Assembly: GCA_028671895.1 (NCBI GenBank)
Contig: JAPMAC010000196.1
Span: 186,001 to 250,000 of the forward strand
DNA: 64,000 nt
Source of the DNA: Oenanthe sinensis
Taxonomy: Eukaryota > Streptophyta > Magnoliopsida > Apiales > Apiaceae
Reading direction: 5' to 3'
Shown piece after piece: positions 34,418-47,400 of the stretch; position 1 is the first letter of the stretch; each line of letters begins with the position of its first letter. Made by a program: the position numbers and the translations under genes. The notes below the pieces were generated by a model. It worked only from the letters and a program-made list of their open reading frames with translations, did not search any database and was not told where the DNA came from.

Positions 34418-34663
34418 CTCTATCCGTCCCCCAATTTCTTTACATTTCAGACAGAGTGTCTGACACACATTTTAAAGTGCATATAAAGTATAGTTCCATA
34501 ACTTATTTTTAATTTTTTTCTTTGCTGAATAAAAGTTAAAATATTCAATTTTTATTCAAAAAAAAAAATTAAAAATAAATTATGGAACTATTATTTATGT
34601 GCACCTTAAAATGCATGTCAAACCCTCTCTCCGAAATATAAAGAATCGAGGGGACTGAGGGAG
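34418..34663. mobile_element. Stowaway-like MITE (246 bp)
   Basis: Terminal inverted repeats of the CTCCCTCCGTCCC type (here CTCTATCCGTCCC and GGGGACTGAGGGAG), flanked by TA at 34416-34417 and 34664-34665. The whole element folds on itself: GTTCCATAACTTATTTTTAA pairs with its complement near 34571-34590. This is the classic Tc1/mariner-type MITE pattern. Confidence 0.85.
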
Positions 34664-34665
34664 TA

Positions 34666-35057
34666 TCATATATTAAAGATCATAATCTATACACACCCAT
34701 ATACGGTATAAACCTCAAACAAAGAAATACTCAAACAAATAAAAACAAAGAAGCAACATTGATTTATCAGAAAGAATGAACATACTTCTAAAGACAAATA
34801 ATGCTGGATTAGTGATATTGAACATCAATTCAATATTGCTGTCAAATCGGACACTAGTGAAACAGCAGATGGACACTATAATTAATAGTGCAAGTGCTCA
34901 GAGTTAAAAGTACCCCACTTTTGGTGCAGCGAGAAAAGCAAAGAGAACAAAAGGGATGGAAATGCACTACTATTTGTCGGATAGCCCCCATATACTTAGA
35001 AAACCAATATTAATGATAACAGTAATTCATATTAATGTTCCTTGCTGCGAGATACAT
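34666..35057. other. Spacer without recognisable gene
   Basis: AT-rich sequence between the Stowaway MITE and the CACTA element. No ORF of note, no splice-bounded exon and no repeat ends were recognised. Confidence 0.6.
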
Positions 35058-36196
35058 CACTACTAGAAATAATGGATTAGATATCAGTTAAAAACTGATG
35101 TCTCAAAAAATTTTAACCGATGTTTTGGTGGGCGATGTTAAAGCTCCTGTTTTTTTAGCATCAATTTATAACTGATGTGAAAGAGGATATACCACATCGT
35201 TTTCTGATAAAAAATTGATGTCTATTTCTCCATTTTTAATTTTTAATGCACAACCTTCTTTTGAATATTATCATAATGTGATATTTTAATCAATTTAAAC
35301 ATATGCTAGATAAGCAATAATTTGACTTTTATATCAATATTTTACTCCAAAACGATGTTAATCTAACATTTGACATCAGTTTGCAAGTTAAACTGATGTG
35401 TTTAGGTAGATTTGACATCGGTTTTTTAAGATAAATGTTGTCTAATATTTAAGAAATGATGTCTACAATTCCCATCAACATCAGTTTGGTTTTTCTGAAC
35501 GTTTTCTATTGTTTATTTTAACATCAGTTCCTTATACGTTGTCTATTGTCATCTCTGACATCGTTTTTCTTTTTTCAGCTGATGTAATAATATTAGATTA
35601 GCATCATTTTCATATGCCATAAATGATGTTATACAGGACTTCGTTTGAACATCAATTTCATGTATAAAATGATATATGGTTACTTGTTTAAACCATTCAC
35701 ATATTAAAAACGGCAAAAAAAAAAACCATACCAAGACAACTACCAAATTGCAAGGTACCAATTGTCTATATCCATCCAATCCAATGCCAACTACTACACA
35801 TCTATCCAATCCAATATCAATTACTAAACATCTTATCTAATCCAAACATCAAGTGCGTACTACATCCATCTATTCGACAAATATTCGACAACAATCAAAA
35901 TAGTATAATTGAGATCGAGTGAACCCAACTACACGATGGCTTGGATATAATCAAGCGTCTCCAAGCGAACATCGTCAAGTTCCTCCTTTAGCTTGTGTAA
36001 GACTTGCGACTCTTATCCCGCAGTAAACATATAACACAAATAAATTTATATCAGCAATCTCTAACCTACTTTGAAACATAAACAAAGTGATATCACACAA
36101 TTAACTACAGTAAAAGAATCTGTAAGTCATATCAATTGAGAAGTATAAAAAAATCTGTAATAACCTCTAGAAGCTAATTATATTCCAGGATATAAG

Positions 36197-36198
<2 letters not shown>

Positions 36199-36252
<54 letters not shown>
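36199..36252. repeat. (AT)n microsatellite
   Basis: Uninterrupted AT dinucleotide run of about 54 bp inside the CACTA element. Confidence 0.95.
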
Positions 36253-36255
<3 letters not shown>

Positions 36256-36657
36256 CAGCTGGAAAAGAATGCACACAACTTGTATATCCCTCAAGTAATT
36301 AATCTTATCGTTTATATTCAATATCAACAATACCAAGGCGCAATAGGGATGCAACATCGTATTTGGTTTCACCCATTCCACCAAATGCTTGGTCAATTAT
36401 CACCACATTCACTCCTTTGTCCGAACAATAGTAACCATTTGTGCACCTCACCTAGTTAGCATGTGCGTATTTGTCACAAAAAACTTAAGCTAAAATCCAA
36501 ATATAATTAAACTGCCAATTTCGCTAATTTGTTTAATATAGCCTAGTTAGCTGATGTCGAAATATTTATGTACTATAGCGAACGAAACTTGAGGGGGGAT
36601 CTAATTCTTTCACATTGCCATATATCACGGTCTTAGCTCAATTGTGTAGATAACCAC

Positions 36658-36925
36658 CTGATAGCACGCACCACACCCAATGACTCCTCGATAAAGATTT
36701 GATGCAGCTGATACATATCCACTATTGATTGTTGCTCCGAATCTACCAAATCCACAAGCTCCAACTGCAAGCACAATCAGAAAAATGTATATAGTGATAT
36801 ATTGACATTGATGCAAGTAAGCATATCGCATTAGGATTCTTTCTGTTCTGCGCTCATCAGAATTAGGGTAGTAAACTGCTGGAGAATGAAGGAAACAGTC
36901 ACTACATGTGGCAGCATTCCCCTCG
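36658..36925 (-). pseudogene. Expansin-like B (EXLB) gene fragment, two exons
   Basis: Minus strand. The first exon piece (about 36925-36842) reads TCSDCFLHSPAVYYPNSDE. The second starts after a TTGCAG acceptor at 36764 and reads GACGFGRFGATINSGYVSAA, then LYRGVIGCGACYQ, ending at a CAG/GT donor at 36658. These match the N-terminal six-Cys double-psi barrel of plant expansin-like B cell-wall proteins. The signal peptide, the rest of the barrel and the C-terminal domain are absent, and the exon 1 end has no clear donor. It is carried inside the CACTA element, so it is a captured fragment. Whether it is transcribed is unknown. Confidence 0.78.
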
Positions 36926-37615
36926 TAGACCATAAGATGAGAAGATAGTCTTTCCACATTCTTTTCTCTGCACTCTTTAAAAGAGTTCAACTTTGAAAAT
37001 TAGCAATCAACATGTTAATTTTAAGTTAATTAACTGTTCTGAAAAATTATGCTGCAAGTTAACATTAGATTACAATACTTTTTTCCCCCAAGGACCACCT
37101 AATTAAAAAGATGCATGAAAGGTTTTATTGCATATCTTATTGTACTTGGTGAATCATTTTCCATTGTCTTGTGTGATAAGCTCTCAAGGTTTCATCATTA
37201 TTTCTAGGAGTGTAGTAGGAAGTTGAATATACTGTGCATGTTGAACTTTTTTAACAGATGCAGGCACATAAACAAGAAAAATAAGCTGGTGTAGTTAAAA
37301 TTTCAAAATATTGATTAAATATTAAACGTACTTAATAAAATCTCTAAGGGCAACTCAGAAACAACTTAATAGTACAATCCTAGACCCCCATCTAGTACTA
37401 CAGCAAGCACTACACCAAAACAGTACGCAAAAACACACTGATGTGCTGTTACTACAGCACCACATCTGCACTTTCCCACGCCGATCCAGACTTGAGCTAT
37501 CCCCCTGCAATTCTGGATACTTTAACGCTGAAAATTTTCTACAATTATGGGCTCTTAAGCTCTGAAAATTTCCTGCACTTCTGTTATAAACTCTAATTAA
37601 GAGCCTACACTTTTT

Positions 37616-38002
37616 CTACAGGTTTTGTAGGGCCTGGGCTATCCTAATATCACCACTGGGATCTGTACAATACCCCATCTGCACCTTTGTGCCCTCAGCT
37701 CCCTGCATAGCTATACCAGTTGTCAATTGCATCAGAATAATGCTCTTGGACTCATCACTGTCGTAACTTGTTTTGAAGACACACCAGTTACATCTAGCTC
37801 TGCAACCATATATACTGACTTGATAACTTCCAAGAACACCAATTACGTTCCTGTACCCTAACCTTACAGATATACGGCACCATAAAATCGAAACACCCGC
37901 AAAATCCTGAGAAACACCCTCAAGCCTTGTCTGCAAACCTGTAGCATATGATTTGCATAACTGAGCCCCCACCATATCACAATTCACAGCAATCATCAAC
38001 AC
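37616..38002 (-). other. Unrecognised 128-codon ORF inside the CACTA element
   Basis: Open on the minus strand, with Cys-rich stretches (GCRARCNWCVFKTSYDS and KVQMGYCTDPSGD). No family was recognised. It may be a captured fragment read with its intron, or chance. It starts just downstream of a hydrophobic N terminus (MLMIAVNCDMVGAQLC). Confidence 0.3.
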
Positions 38003-38556
38003 AAATCAAGCTGCCCCATATCAAAAATTACACCAATTGCAAACTCTAAAATCTAAAACCTAATAAATAAATAAAAATCATAACTTAATAATATACAAAA
38101 TCAAATTGATTCAAAGTCCCCAAATAAAAAGTTAGGGTTTCAATCCCCCCAATTAAAGCCCCAATCAAAATAACGCAAGTATACAAAATCAAACACAAAC
38201 ACTAGGTAACAACTTAATAATATACCAAATTAAACTGATTTCAATCCCCAACTAAAAAGTTAGGGCTTCAATCCCCAATTAAAGCATGGTATTTAAGTAG
38301 TGATTAAAGCTTACCTTTAAATAATCGAGCCTTAAAGACCTTCGAACCTTCGATCTTCAACCCTTCAAGCTGTTCTTCGAGCTTTGACCTTCGGTTTTGC
38401 TTCAGCCTTTGAGCCTTCGAGCCTTCCAGCTGTTCTTCAATCCTTCGAGCTGTTCTTCGTTTCGAGATGGGTTTGTATTGTTTGGAGGGAGAAGTCGGGT
38501 AACTAGGGTTCTGGAAAATTGGGGTGTCTCACTAAATGTCACACCCATTTTTTTTT
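38003..38556. other. Non-coding interior of the CACTA element
   Basis: Contains a low-complexity block at about 38330-38460 made of repeated CCTTCGAGC / AGCTGTTCTTCGA words and two similar AT-rich 60-bp stretches (38100-38160, 38215-38280). No exon was identified. Confidence 0.5.
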
Positions 38557-38755
38557 AACAACACTCCAAAACACTACATTATGTAGCGTTTTGAAGAAAA
38601 AAAATTCTTCACAAAAAACTACTTTAAGTTGCGTTTTGAGCCTAGAATTCAAGACAAATTAGCTTTTTTCCCCCAAAAAAATTAAATGCTACACGAAGTA
38701 GCATTTTCATCCTTTTTTCAGCACGCCACACTATGTAACGTTTTGGAGTGTTATT
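38557..38755. mobile_element. Foldback MITE nested in the CACTA element
   Basis: AACACTCCAAAACACTACAT at the left and ATGTAACGTTTTGGAGTGTT at the right form imperfect terminal inverted repeats about 200 bp apart. Further inner complementary words (TAGCGTTTTG, AAGTAGCATTTTC) also pair. No target duplication was assigned. Confidence 0.6.
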
Positions 38756-39591
38756 TGAAACCATTATTACGAGTTGTCCTATTTAAAATATTTTTTTCCC
38801 AAATTATGACATACATGATTTTATTGGAGGTTTGCTTTTATGTTTTTAAGTTTTAAGGGTTCAAGTTTGTGTTTTGGAATTTTCAAGTTTGTGTGTTTTT
38901 AATATATTTATGTCTTGTAAGGGGGAGTCAAAATATTCCAAGAGGAATATTTCCGACAGGGGAAAAGGGAGCGGGAGAATTTTTATTTTTAAAGGATGTT
39001 TTTTATATCTGTTAGTCAATTAATTGATGTTTATACAACTAAAACACATTGATTACATCAAAAACGATGTAATAAACAATTTTTACATCGGTTATAGTTC
39101 TAAGTGATATTAAAAGACTGATGTCTATTCTACTTTTTCTAGTATTACATATTCAAAACTAATATATGTTTTAAGAATATGCACCGCTATTATTCCTCAA
39201 TTTTACCACCAATATATGCTGATTCGAAACAATCTACAAGAAAAAAGCAACTAAAAACTACAGCCGCCTTGATCAATGTAAGTGTCAGAGAGTGCATTCA
39301 ATAATTAACTAAAACTAATACAACCTTAAAATAAACAATGATTATGTAGATGATACTGTGATAGACATATATACGAGCCGTAACATAAAGACTTGATATA
39401 AGAAAATATACAAGAAATCATTCAAAGTAAGTCGTAGCTAATACCCCGAATTGAGGCGTTAAAAATGTTTAATTTTAATTTTATAAATTAATCCTCTCTA
39501 ACCGACCCCTGCCTTAATTGAGAAATGCTACATTTACATAGAATGATACAAAATTTATGTACAGAATGAGGTGGCAGAATGAGGTGTACTT

Positions 39592-39799
39592 ATCATTAAT
39601 ACCTTGTCTGCCACTAATTTTACTATTCATCTGTTTTATCTTTAATGTTTATTTCTTTTTTCTTACACTTTAAAATAAGCAGCACTTTTTTGAAACATTG
39701 AACATGTTAGACTTTTTTATAATATATATCATTTTTTCAAAAAAGAAATGTTTATTCAAAATAATTTTTTATGTTATTTTATTTTTACGTAAAAACTAA

Positions 39800-39831
<32 letters not shown>

Positions 39832-40961
39832 GAATAAAAGTTAAAGATTTGGTTTTATTATATTTTCTAAACCGAACTAATAAATAACTACATAACATCA
39901 AAATGTATGTGTAAAACAATATAACATGACTTACAGAGACTCACAATTATAAATAATAGTAAATTACTGATTCACATATCATAATAGAAATGTGTGATAA
40001 TTTTTGTCATCAAAATATAATTTACTTTTATTATTTAGTTTCGATTTAGAATTTTACTTATAATATTGTTCATTAAATAAATATTTTACTATGCATCATT
40101 ATATTATTGATATTTAGTTGATAGATTTGAAAAGATGGAGGAAATTAGTGGGTGAGAGTAAATTTTATAATATAAAAATTTACTATTTTTAGAAAGTTTT
40201 GAAATGTAAAGAATTACATGAGACGTCTAAAAAAGTAAAGTGTAAAAAATTAGATGAGAGATAGGGAGTATTAAATATTTAATAAAGTATATATAATAGA
40301 AAACTAGGTTTTAATTTTAACTTCTAAATTTAGTTTTAAGTTATATTATATTAGATTGTTTATTTTTATATTCATATTATAATTACTTATGACTGTATAT
40401 AAGTATAAATTAGTAAGGGTTGAAAATATAAATTAGTAATAATTTATCTTTTATGTAAAAATAAAATAACATAAAAACTATTTGAATAAACATATTTTTA
40501 TGAAAAAAGATATACTCTATCTATCGATCTACATATATATTATAATAAAGGTAGGTTCAATGTTTCAAAAGAAAAAATCCTATATTTATTATCTTCGTTT
40601 TGTTATTTAAGCTAACATTGAGACAATAAATTTTAACTTTTTAATTTTATTATATCATTACATTTGTTAACTTTTCATCCTAAATGTGATTAAATTAGAT
40701 GTTTTTATAATATTTTTTTTATTTTTAAATTTAGTTACAATTATGTTATATTAAATTCTTTAATTTTATAATTATATTAAATTATATGTGTATAAGTATA
40801 AATTAACACCAGTTTAAAATATAAGATAATATTTTAATTATATTATGCATATTAATATATTAAAATTATATAACTAATTTTAAAGTAAAAATATTCTAAA
40901 ACACTAAGAAAGAAATAAACAAATAAGCAGTAAAGTATTGTTAGTGGCAGACAAGGTATTA
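39592..40961. mobile_element. Foldback element with long inverted arms
   Basis: Three blocks recur in inverted order. TAATACCTTGTCTGCCACTA (39592) matches the complement near 40940-40961. TTTTTTGAAACATTGAAC (about 39690) matches near 40554-40575. TGTTTATTCAAA...TTATGTTATTTTATTTTTAC (about 39752-39792) matches near 40451-40500. The middle is extremely AT-rich with an (ATT)n run at 39801-39831. The right arm has about 300 bp extra between its blocks. No coding region; class unknown. Confidence 0.6.
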
Positions 40962-40967
40962 GTTGTG

Positions 40968-42061
40968 ACGTCCTCAAAATCCCGGGGTCTAGATCTGGGG
41001 GTCACCAACCAATCAACAATAAAATAATATACCAGAGGCACACTGGCCTAATAATAAATCAGATGCGCACTGACCCCGCCAACAACTAAGGATCGCTAAC
41101 AGGTTATAGTATGAAATTAAGCAGCTGAAACTAAAAGTAAATCCAAATACTTTATTACAAGCCCACTATTAATACACAAACTCAAATACATAAGTCTAGA
41201 TAAGTTTTAGGTCTAGATTCAGTTTTATTACAAGCACTATCTACAGACATACTAAAACAACTAAATACCTGGGAGACCCGAGAAGCGAGACACCCTAACA
41301 CCTGAGGCTCTCTATGCTGCTAGAGCTACTGCTGTGACTCATACTGGTTATCTGGCAGAATTTAATAAAAAGCAAGAGTGAGCCAAAGAAATGCTCAGCA
41401 AGTATATGAACAATATAAATAAAATCAGAATAAAAATCTGTATCGTGAACGGAATATAAAACAGTTTATTATAAAAACTGAACAGTAAATAAATCACAGT
41501 TTATCTCAAACTGAAACAAGGCAGTATGTCATCAAAATGAATCAACTGCTCAAAATCAATATATAATAGCCACACTGGCAATATGGATTAGATAATCAAC
41601 ACACACCACTATTGCCCCCTGATCAGGTTCAAAAGCAATATGACTAGTTATGTCACACCACATAATCTAGATTTCAGTTAGGTACCATAGACAAGTAATG
41701 TTAGCCTATAGGAAGATGGAATGATTACCATATCCTCCTTAAACTCCGCTGGACCTACTCCACGGCCACTTACGCATTAAAACTCCGCTGCGTTTCTTTC
41801 TATATTTAGTAATTTGTTTTTTTTATTTATTACCAAACTATTTATATTTTTAGGAAAATTAGGGGCTTAATCTTCTTTAAAAGATAAATTATCTCATAAT
41901 TAAAATAAAAGACCCAACAAATAATTTATGGGATAAAATATTAAAATAAATATTCTCAAATAAATACAATATATATGTCAAAATTCCCCAAAAATTATGA
42001 ATGTTTCAAGAATAATAAAATAAAGTCATTTTGATGATTTTATCATTTTCGTAAAAATAAA
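40968..42061 (+). repeat. Dispersed repeat R, copy A
   Basis: Starts near TGTGACGTCCTCAAAATCCC at 40964 and is nearly identical to 62907-64000 at a constant offset of 21,939. The starting words resemble LTR starts of plant Ty3-type elements, but neither end can be proved here because copy B runs off the window. Contains no ORF. Confidence 0.75.
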
Positions 42062-42285
42062 GGAACTAAAAAAAAAGATCTCTAGTCTTCTACAAGGGTT
42101 GTGTCCGATAATCTCAAATAAAAATAATCTTATTCTAACGAAACAAAAATTACAATAAAGTAGAATAAAATATTTTAGGCTACACAGAAGTCACATAACA
42201 CATATCGGGTAATTTTCCTATTTATTAAAAATCCAAACTCAAATAAATGCATATATGAAAGGGGAGATAGGAGTGAAGGGAAGTA
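42062..42285. other. Non-coding continuation of repeat R region
   Basis: AT-rich sequence after the part that can be compared with copy B. It may still belong to repeat R. No gene seen. Confidence 0.4.
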
Positions 42286-43730
42286 ACTCATTGCACTTTC
42301 ATGTGTACTAGAAATGCTAAATGTAATCTCTATGTACTGGTTGATGATAACTCAACAATAGAATAGGACATGTAATAATATGCAGGTGCACAGAAATCTT
42401 AGATCACAGAGTTCAGTTAAGACAAAGTATCAAAGGATCATCTACAGACTTGAAGCTCACTGGAAGAAGTTCATTAACATGTTCAGGCCTCAGTGGAGAA
42501 TAAAAGATATTGACATCTATTCAAGGATGTGGAAGCTACAAAAGATTGTCTTAGTCTATGAAGATTTTAGTGCATTACAATCAAAGCTACAAGTAAGGTT
42601 TGCAAAGAAGAATGTGGAATCATGTTCAGAATCAAGAGCCCCTATCAAGACTAGTCACTTATGAACCAGACCGTTGCATAAAGTGTCAGGACATTGGAGG
42701 CAAGCTCTCGTCGGTTAATATGGTTTTAATCATTCTAAAGTTGTTGGTTTTCTTGAGTCATGTGGAGGATCAACAAAGGTGGTAAATCAGTGGTGGAGAA
42801 ATGCCAGCCTAATGGATAAGGGACAGAAGGCACAACCTGATTGGATCTTACTAAAGCTTCACAGATTAGAAGGCCAAATACTTGGACGTGGTGGAGTCAC
42901 GTATACGGGGCCAAGTATTTGGATAAGGAAGTCTACACAAATTGAAGAGTGGAATGGAAATATTTAATTTAATTAAATAAAGTATTTATTTAATTATTTA
43001 TATATTTTATAAATAATGACATTCTTTATTTATATTATATATATTTATTTAACTATTACTTTTACATTAAATATTTCCAAAGGCATACTTGGCACATGAC
43101 TTTGAAGATGAGATTTGAGTGGACAAGAGTAAAAGGTGGAAAAGCAAAAGGAAATAGCAAAAAGCAAAAAGCAACACCTTTTTCAATAAAAAGAAAAGAA
43201 ACCCAAGTCTCCTCTTGCAAGAAAGTGTGGGTGCAGGAGAAAGAAAAGGGGAGAGAGAGAGAAATTATTCTCTCCCCCATGGCCGAACTAATACTTTAAT
43301 ATTTTGGGGCCCTGATTTTCTTTATCATACCACTCATCTATCTTTTTATTGTAAACACTTGCTAAATCTTGTATAGAAGATAGGGTTGATTTTTGTCTCA
43401 TAGATCTACAAAATGTAATAGTTTTAGAGGAGACAAAAATCACTTCTTTGTTGTGTTCTTGAGCTTTTATTCTTGAACTTGTTTGTAGCATCTACCCCAC
43501 TTCAATGAATATAAAGTTATATTCTTGGATCTTGTTGTGTTGTGTGTTTTGGATGATTTACCGTTCATTATCTTGGTTATTTTAATGGTGTTCTTGAGGT
43601 TGAAGAAGATGATGAACAGTACCCGGGTTTGAACCAAAGTAATTTTTATGTTGTCCCAAAAATATTTGATAGTCATATTTTAAATTGGGAATCGTATTCA
43701 CCCCCCCTCTACGATCTCCGGGACCCAACA
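42286..43730 (+). repeat. Putative 5' LTR (or LTR part) of a plus-strand copia-type element
   Basis: The right edge is firm: CGGGACCCAACA ends at 43730, followed by a primer-binding site. The left edge is not found; an LTR ending ...CCCAACA should start TGTTGGG, which is absent, so the 5' end is probably truncated. Small ORFs inside (42380-42664 and 43096-43299) match nothing I recognise. Confidence 0.5.
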
Positions 43731-43732
43731 AT

Positions 43733-43744
43733 TGGTATCAGAGC
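43733..43744 (+). promoter_or_regulatory. Primer-binding site (tRNA-iMet)
   Basis: Exact TGGTATCAGAGC two bases after the LTR terminus CCCAACA. This fixes orientation as plus and shows that the sequence to the right is retroelement leader or interior. Confidence 0.88.
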
Positions 43745-43848
43745 TACTCGATTGACATACAAATCGATTGGATCTATTTTTATTTTTTGAGATTAAAGAG
43801 GGTACGATTGGTTCACTGGGCATCCAGAATTTTTTTGAAGCTCGGAAT

Positions 43849-44477
43849 TTTTCTAAGTACAAAATGTTCTAGATAGCCAAGTAGAACATTCCTATGTAGA
43901 ATATTCGAGATAGATATTCGAGATGGCCAAGTAGAATATTCCTATGTAGAATATTCTACTTAATGTTCGAGATAGAACCTAAGTAGAACATTTCTATCTA
44001 GAAGTTCTACTTAATGTTCTAGATAGAACCTAAGTAGAAATTCTGGAGTTAGAAATATTTTCTAAGTCAAAAGTTCTACTTAATGTTCTAGATAGAGCCT
44101 ATGTAGAACATTCCTATGTAGAATTTCTACTTAATGTTCTAGATAGAACCTAAGTAGAAATTCTGGAGTTAGAAATATTTTCTAAGTCAGAAGTTCTACT
44201 TAATGTTCTAGATAGAGCCTATGTAGAACATTCCTATGTAGAATTTCTACTTAATGTTCTAGATAGAACCTAAGTAGAAATTCTGGAGTTAGAAATATTT
44301 TCTAAGTCAGAAGTTCTACTTAATGTTCTAGATAGAGCCTATGTAGAACATTCCTATGTAGAATTTCTACTTAATGTTCTAGATAGAACCTATGTAGAAC
44401 ATTCCTATGTAGAAGTTCTACTTGATGTTCGAGATAGAGTCTATGTAGAACATTCCTATGTAGAAGTTCTACTTAGA
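43849..44477 (+). repeat. Tandem repeat array, 120-bp period, in retroelement leader
   Basis: A 120-bp unit recurs with almost no change at 44041, 44161 and 44281. It is itself built from shorter words (TTCTACTTAATGTTCTAGAT, AGAACATTCCTATGTAGAA) that extend to both sides. The words are rich in partly palindromic AGAACATTC/GAATATTCT-type sequence. Confidence 0.9.
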
Positions 44478-47400
44478 GGGCTGTTTCAACATGACACATG
44501 GCTACATAACTTAACTTTTATTTAAAACAAAAATTGTTTTTCTCTCAAATTGTTTTTAGTTTAATAATTAGTTTAATAATTAAATTTGAATTTAATTATA
44601 TAAAATATTTTGGAAATAATTTTTTAAATTTAAATAATTTATTTTTCAAGTTTATTTTACATCTTGGAAAATATTTTATTTTCTTTTAAATTTTAGAGTC
44701 AAATATTTTATATTTTTAATATTCTTAGTTAAGAATTTTATTAATTTGAAAACTAAAATTAATTTTAAAATCCAATTTAATTTCTTTTGAGTTTAATATT
44801 CTTAAAATTATTTTGAGAATTATTTTTGAGGTTTAATAATTTATTTTTCATAAAACTTTAATTACAAATTTTATAAAACCCTTTGGAAAATGTTTTTGGA
44901 TTGAAATAATTTATTTTCATGAACATTTTAAATGTTTTGAAAATTTAGTATTTCTATTTCAAAATTATGTTTTCGAGTTGTTTTATTTTAATTATAATTT
45001 AAGCTTGGAAGTTTTAATTATAAATCTCATAAAACTTTTTGGAAAATCATTTTGGTTGAAATAATTTGTTTTCAAGAATATCTAAGATGACTTGAAAATT
45101 TATTATTTTTATATCAAACTTATATTTTCAATCTGTTTTATTTTAATTATAATTGAAACTGTTTTGGATTATAAATTCTATAAAATTCTTTGGAAATTAA
45201 TTTTGATTTGAAATAATTTCTTTTTCAGGATTATTTAATATACCTTGAAAATTTTGTTATCTCTATATCAAAACTTTCTTTTCGAATTTTATTTTATTTA
45301 TAATTTGAAATTGAGAAATTTATTATTATTTATCAAAAATGCATTTTCAATTTATTTTGATTATTTAAATTCCTAAAAAAATTAAATACTTCTGTTTGAA
45401 CAAAATGTTTTATTAAACGAAACAACAGGAGTTGATTCTTCGTTCGTTGAGGACAAACGAACTGACTGAAGAACATTCTAATGGAGTTGAGACCTGATCT
45501 TACCATTGGAGATGTATTTCTACATCGGTCTACTCAGTGGATCATTTAGTTATTGAAAGGGGATTAGTTCATTTAGGGAAGAGTCTTCGATCAGTGGTTT
45601 TCGAATCAATATCTGAAGAATTTGGGATTTTGAAAAGGAATTCAGTTTATCGGTCAAAGAACCAAAACAACAATTGAAGATTTGGTTAAAGGACATCAGT
45701 GGCAGAAATACACAAGGTTTGATTATCACTGACACATGATAATCAAGGGGTTATTGCTACACATACAAAGAAGAGTGATCTTTTCAAGCAGAACATGAGA
45801 CATTCTATGTCGGGGTCTTTAAGCAGAACAATCAGGTATCAGTTTGGGTTGAAGCAGGAACATCATTTGTTATTGAGGTCAAATGCAAGGATACTTCCAT
45901 GAGTGTTAGTAGAATGGAAATTGATTTGGATCAATTGATTATCACTCGAGATGGAATGCTAAGCATCGCTCAGGTATACTTTCTAACTAGTTTATACTTG
46001 TTTGATTCAATTATAGAGTATTAAGTGCTGAACTGCATTATATTATAAGTTTGATGTAATGCATGTCTCACCTTGATTTCTATATAAATTAGATAACTTA
46101 TGCTAGTTTGTTAGTGTTGCTTGTTTATCAATATTTGACTTCATGATTAGATCCTGTGTGATTTAATGCTTGCTTTACGATAATTGATCATGTTAGCATA
46201 TATAGTCTTAGGTATTTGTAGGGGTACATTTATCGGAAAGAGTATTTGCTGCATGCTAAGTGCCTTGATGTTTACATTGTCAATAATCTGTTTATACTCG
46301 CATGGTTATATTAAATGTTATATTTGATCATGTGCTTGTTAAGATGAGTTTGTTTCTAATTTGGGAATTGCCTAGGGGTCAGTATAATAAACCATGAATT
46401 AAATTTTTTTTAAATTTAAACTGACTCAGGTAATTAGAGATAATATAATGTTAAAGTGAACAACAAAGGTGATTTAGAAGAATTAGGAATCTGAGTGATT
46501 GATTCTTCTATGACTACATATATGTATGACATGATTCTTATAGACTGCTAGTCCACCTTAAGTTAGGTTGGGATCACTGAGCTCATAGCCAAGACTACTT
46601 GTTGAGGCTGATATAGATGAGGAGTGATCAGTCAAATAAGAATGAGCATGTTGAACTTGAATGCTTTGTTGTTAACTATGTTTAAAAATATCTCTAACCC
46701 TTGGACTCAATCAAATTGAGGACCACGTGTCTTAATCATTTGTGAATGCAGAGTATCTTTAAACATGTACAAGTTATATATCTCTGACATTTTCATGTTC
46801 GAGGCATGTAACTACTTTTTCTTTGGTATTCAAATGGTTAAGCAAAGTTACCTATTTTTCTTGAATGATCTGAAGCACAATATTAAGGAAGACATAGGGA
46901 ATTCTTTGCGAAGGGTTTCCTAATATCAGTTCGAGGATGAACAATATTGATCGGGGTCAAGAGAAATAGAAGCCCACTCTACTGGAAGTGAGGTTATTGC
47001 TGACACAAAATGTAATGCTTATGATGAAGTCAACTATTCGTTGAAGTTTATCAGAATGGAGTTAGCTGCAACAACAAGTGATGCTCTCACACTTGGTTTA
47101 TCAACTAATACTTGGTTTATCAAGATAACGGATTCGACGGTGAAGATGAAGTTGGTGAGAAATGACTACTTCTAATGAAATTCTTTTAAGAAGGACATTA
47201 GTGAAGTATGTCAGTTGAAGGGAAGTCAAGTCAAAGACTACCCTGTTTAGTTTTGGTGTTTGTTCATGCATTCGATAGATGAAGCATCTCAGTGATTAAT
47301 CACATTCAAAGGATTAGGCAGATTGCTGTAAGAACACTTTGAGGGCAGGTAATGGAATTTGTTGACGAACGAAGTTCTATGTTATGTCTGCACTGAAAGG

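Larger units (their letters stand above)
35058..39147. mobile_element. CACTA-type (CMC) transposon, non-autonomous, about 4.1 kb
   Basis: The left end is CACTACTAGAAAT at 35058; the right end is its imperfect complement (ACTTTTTCTAGTATTA). A 3-bp target duplication CAT flanks both ends (35055-35057, 39148-39150). Many subterminal copies of ACATCAGTT/AACTGATGT occur at 35080-35670 and 39020-39125, as expected for CACTA transposase binding. No transposase is encoded. The interior contains an expansin-like fragment and an unrecognised ORF, so it is a Pack-CACTA-like element. Confidence 0.88.

Noticed and set aside
42380..42967. Overlapping 60-94-codon ORFs taken as possible genes
   Set aside because: No motif, no splice-bounded structure, and they sit within a likely LTR.
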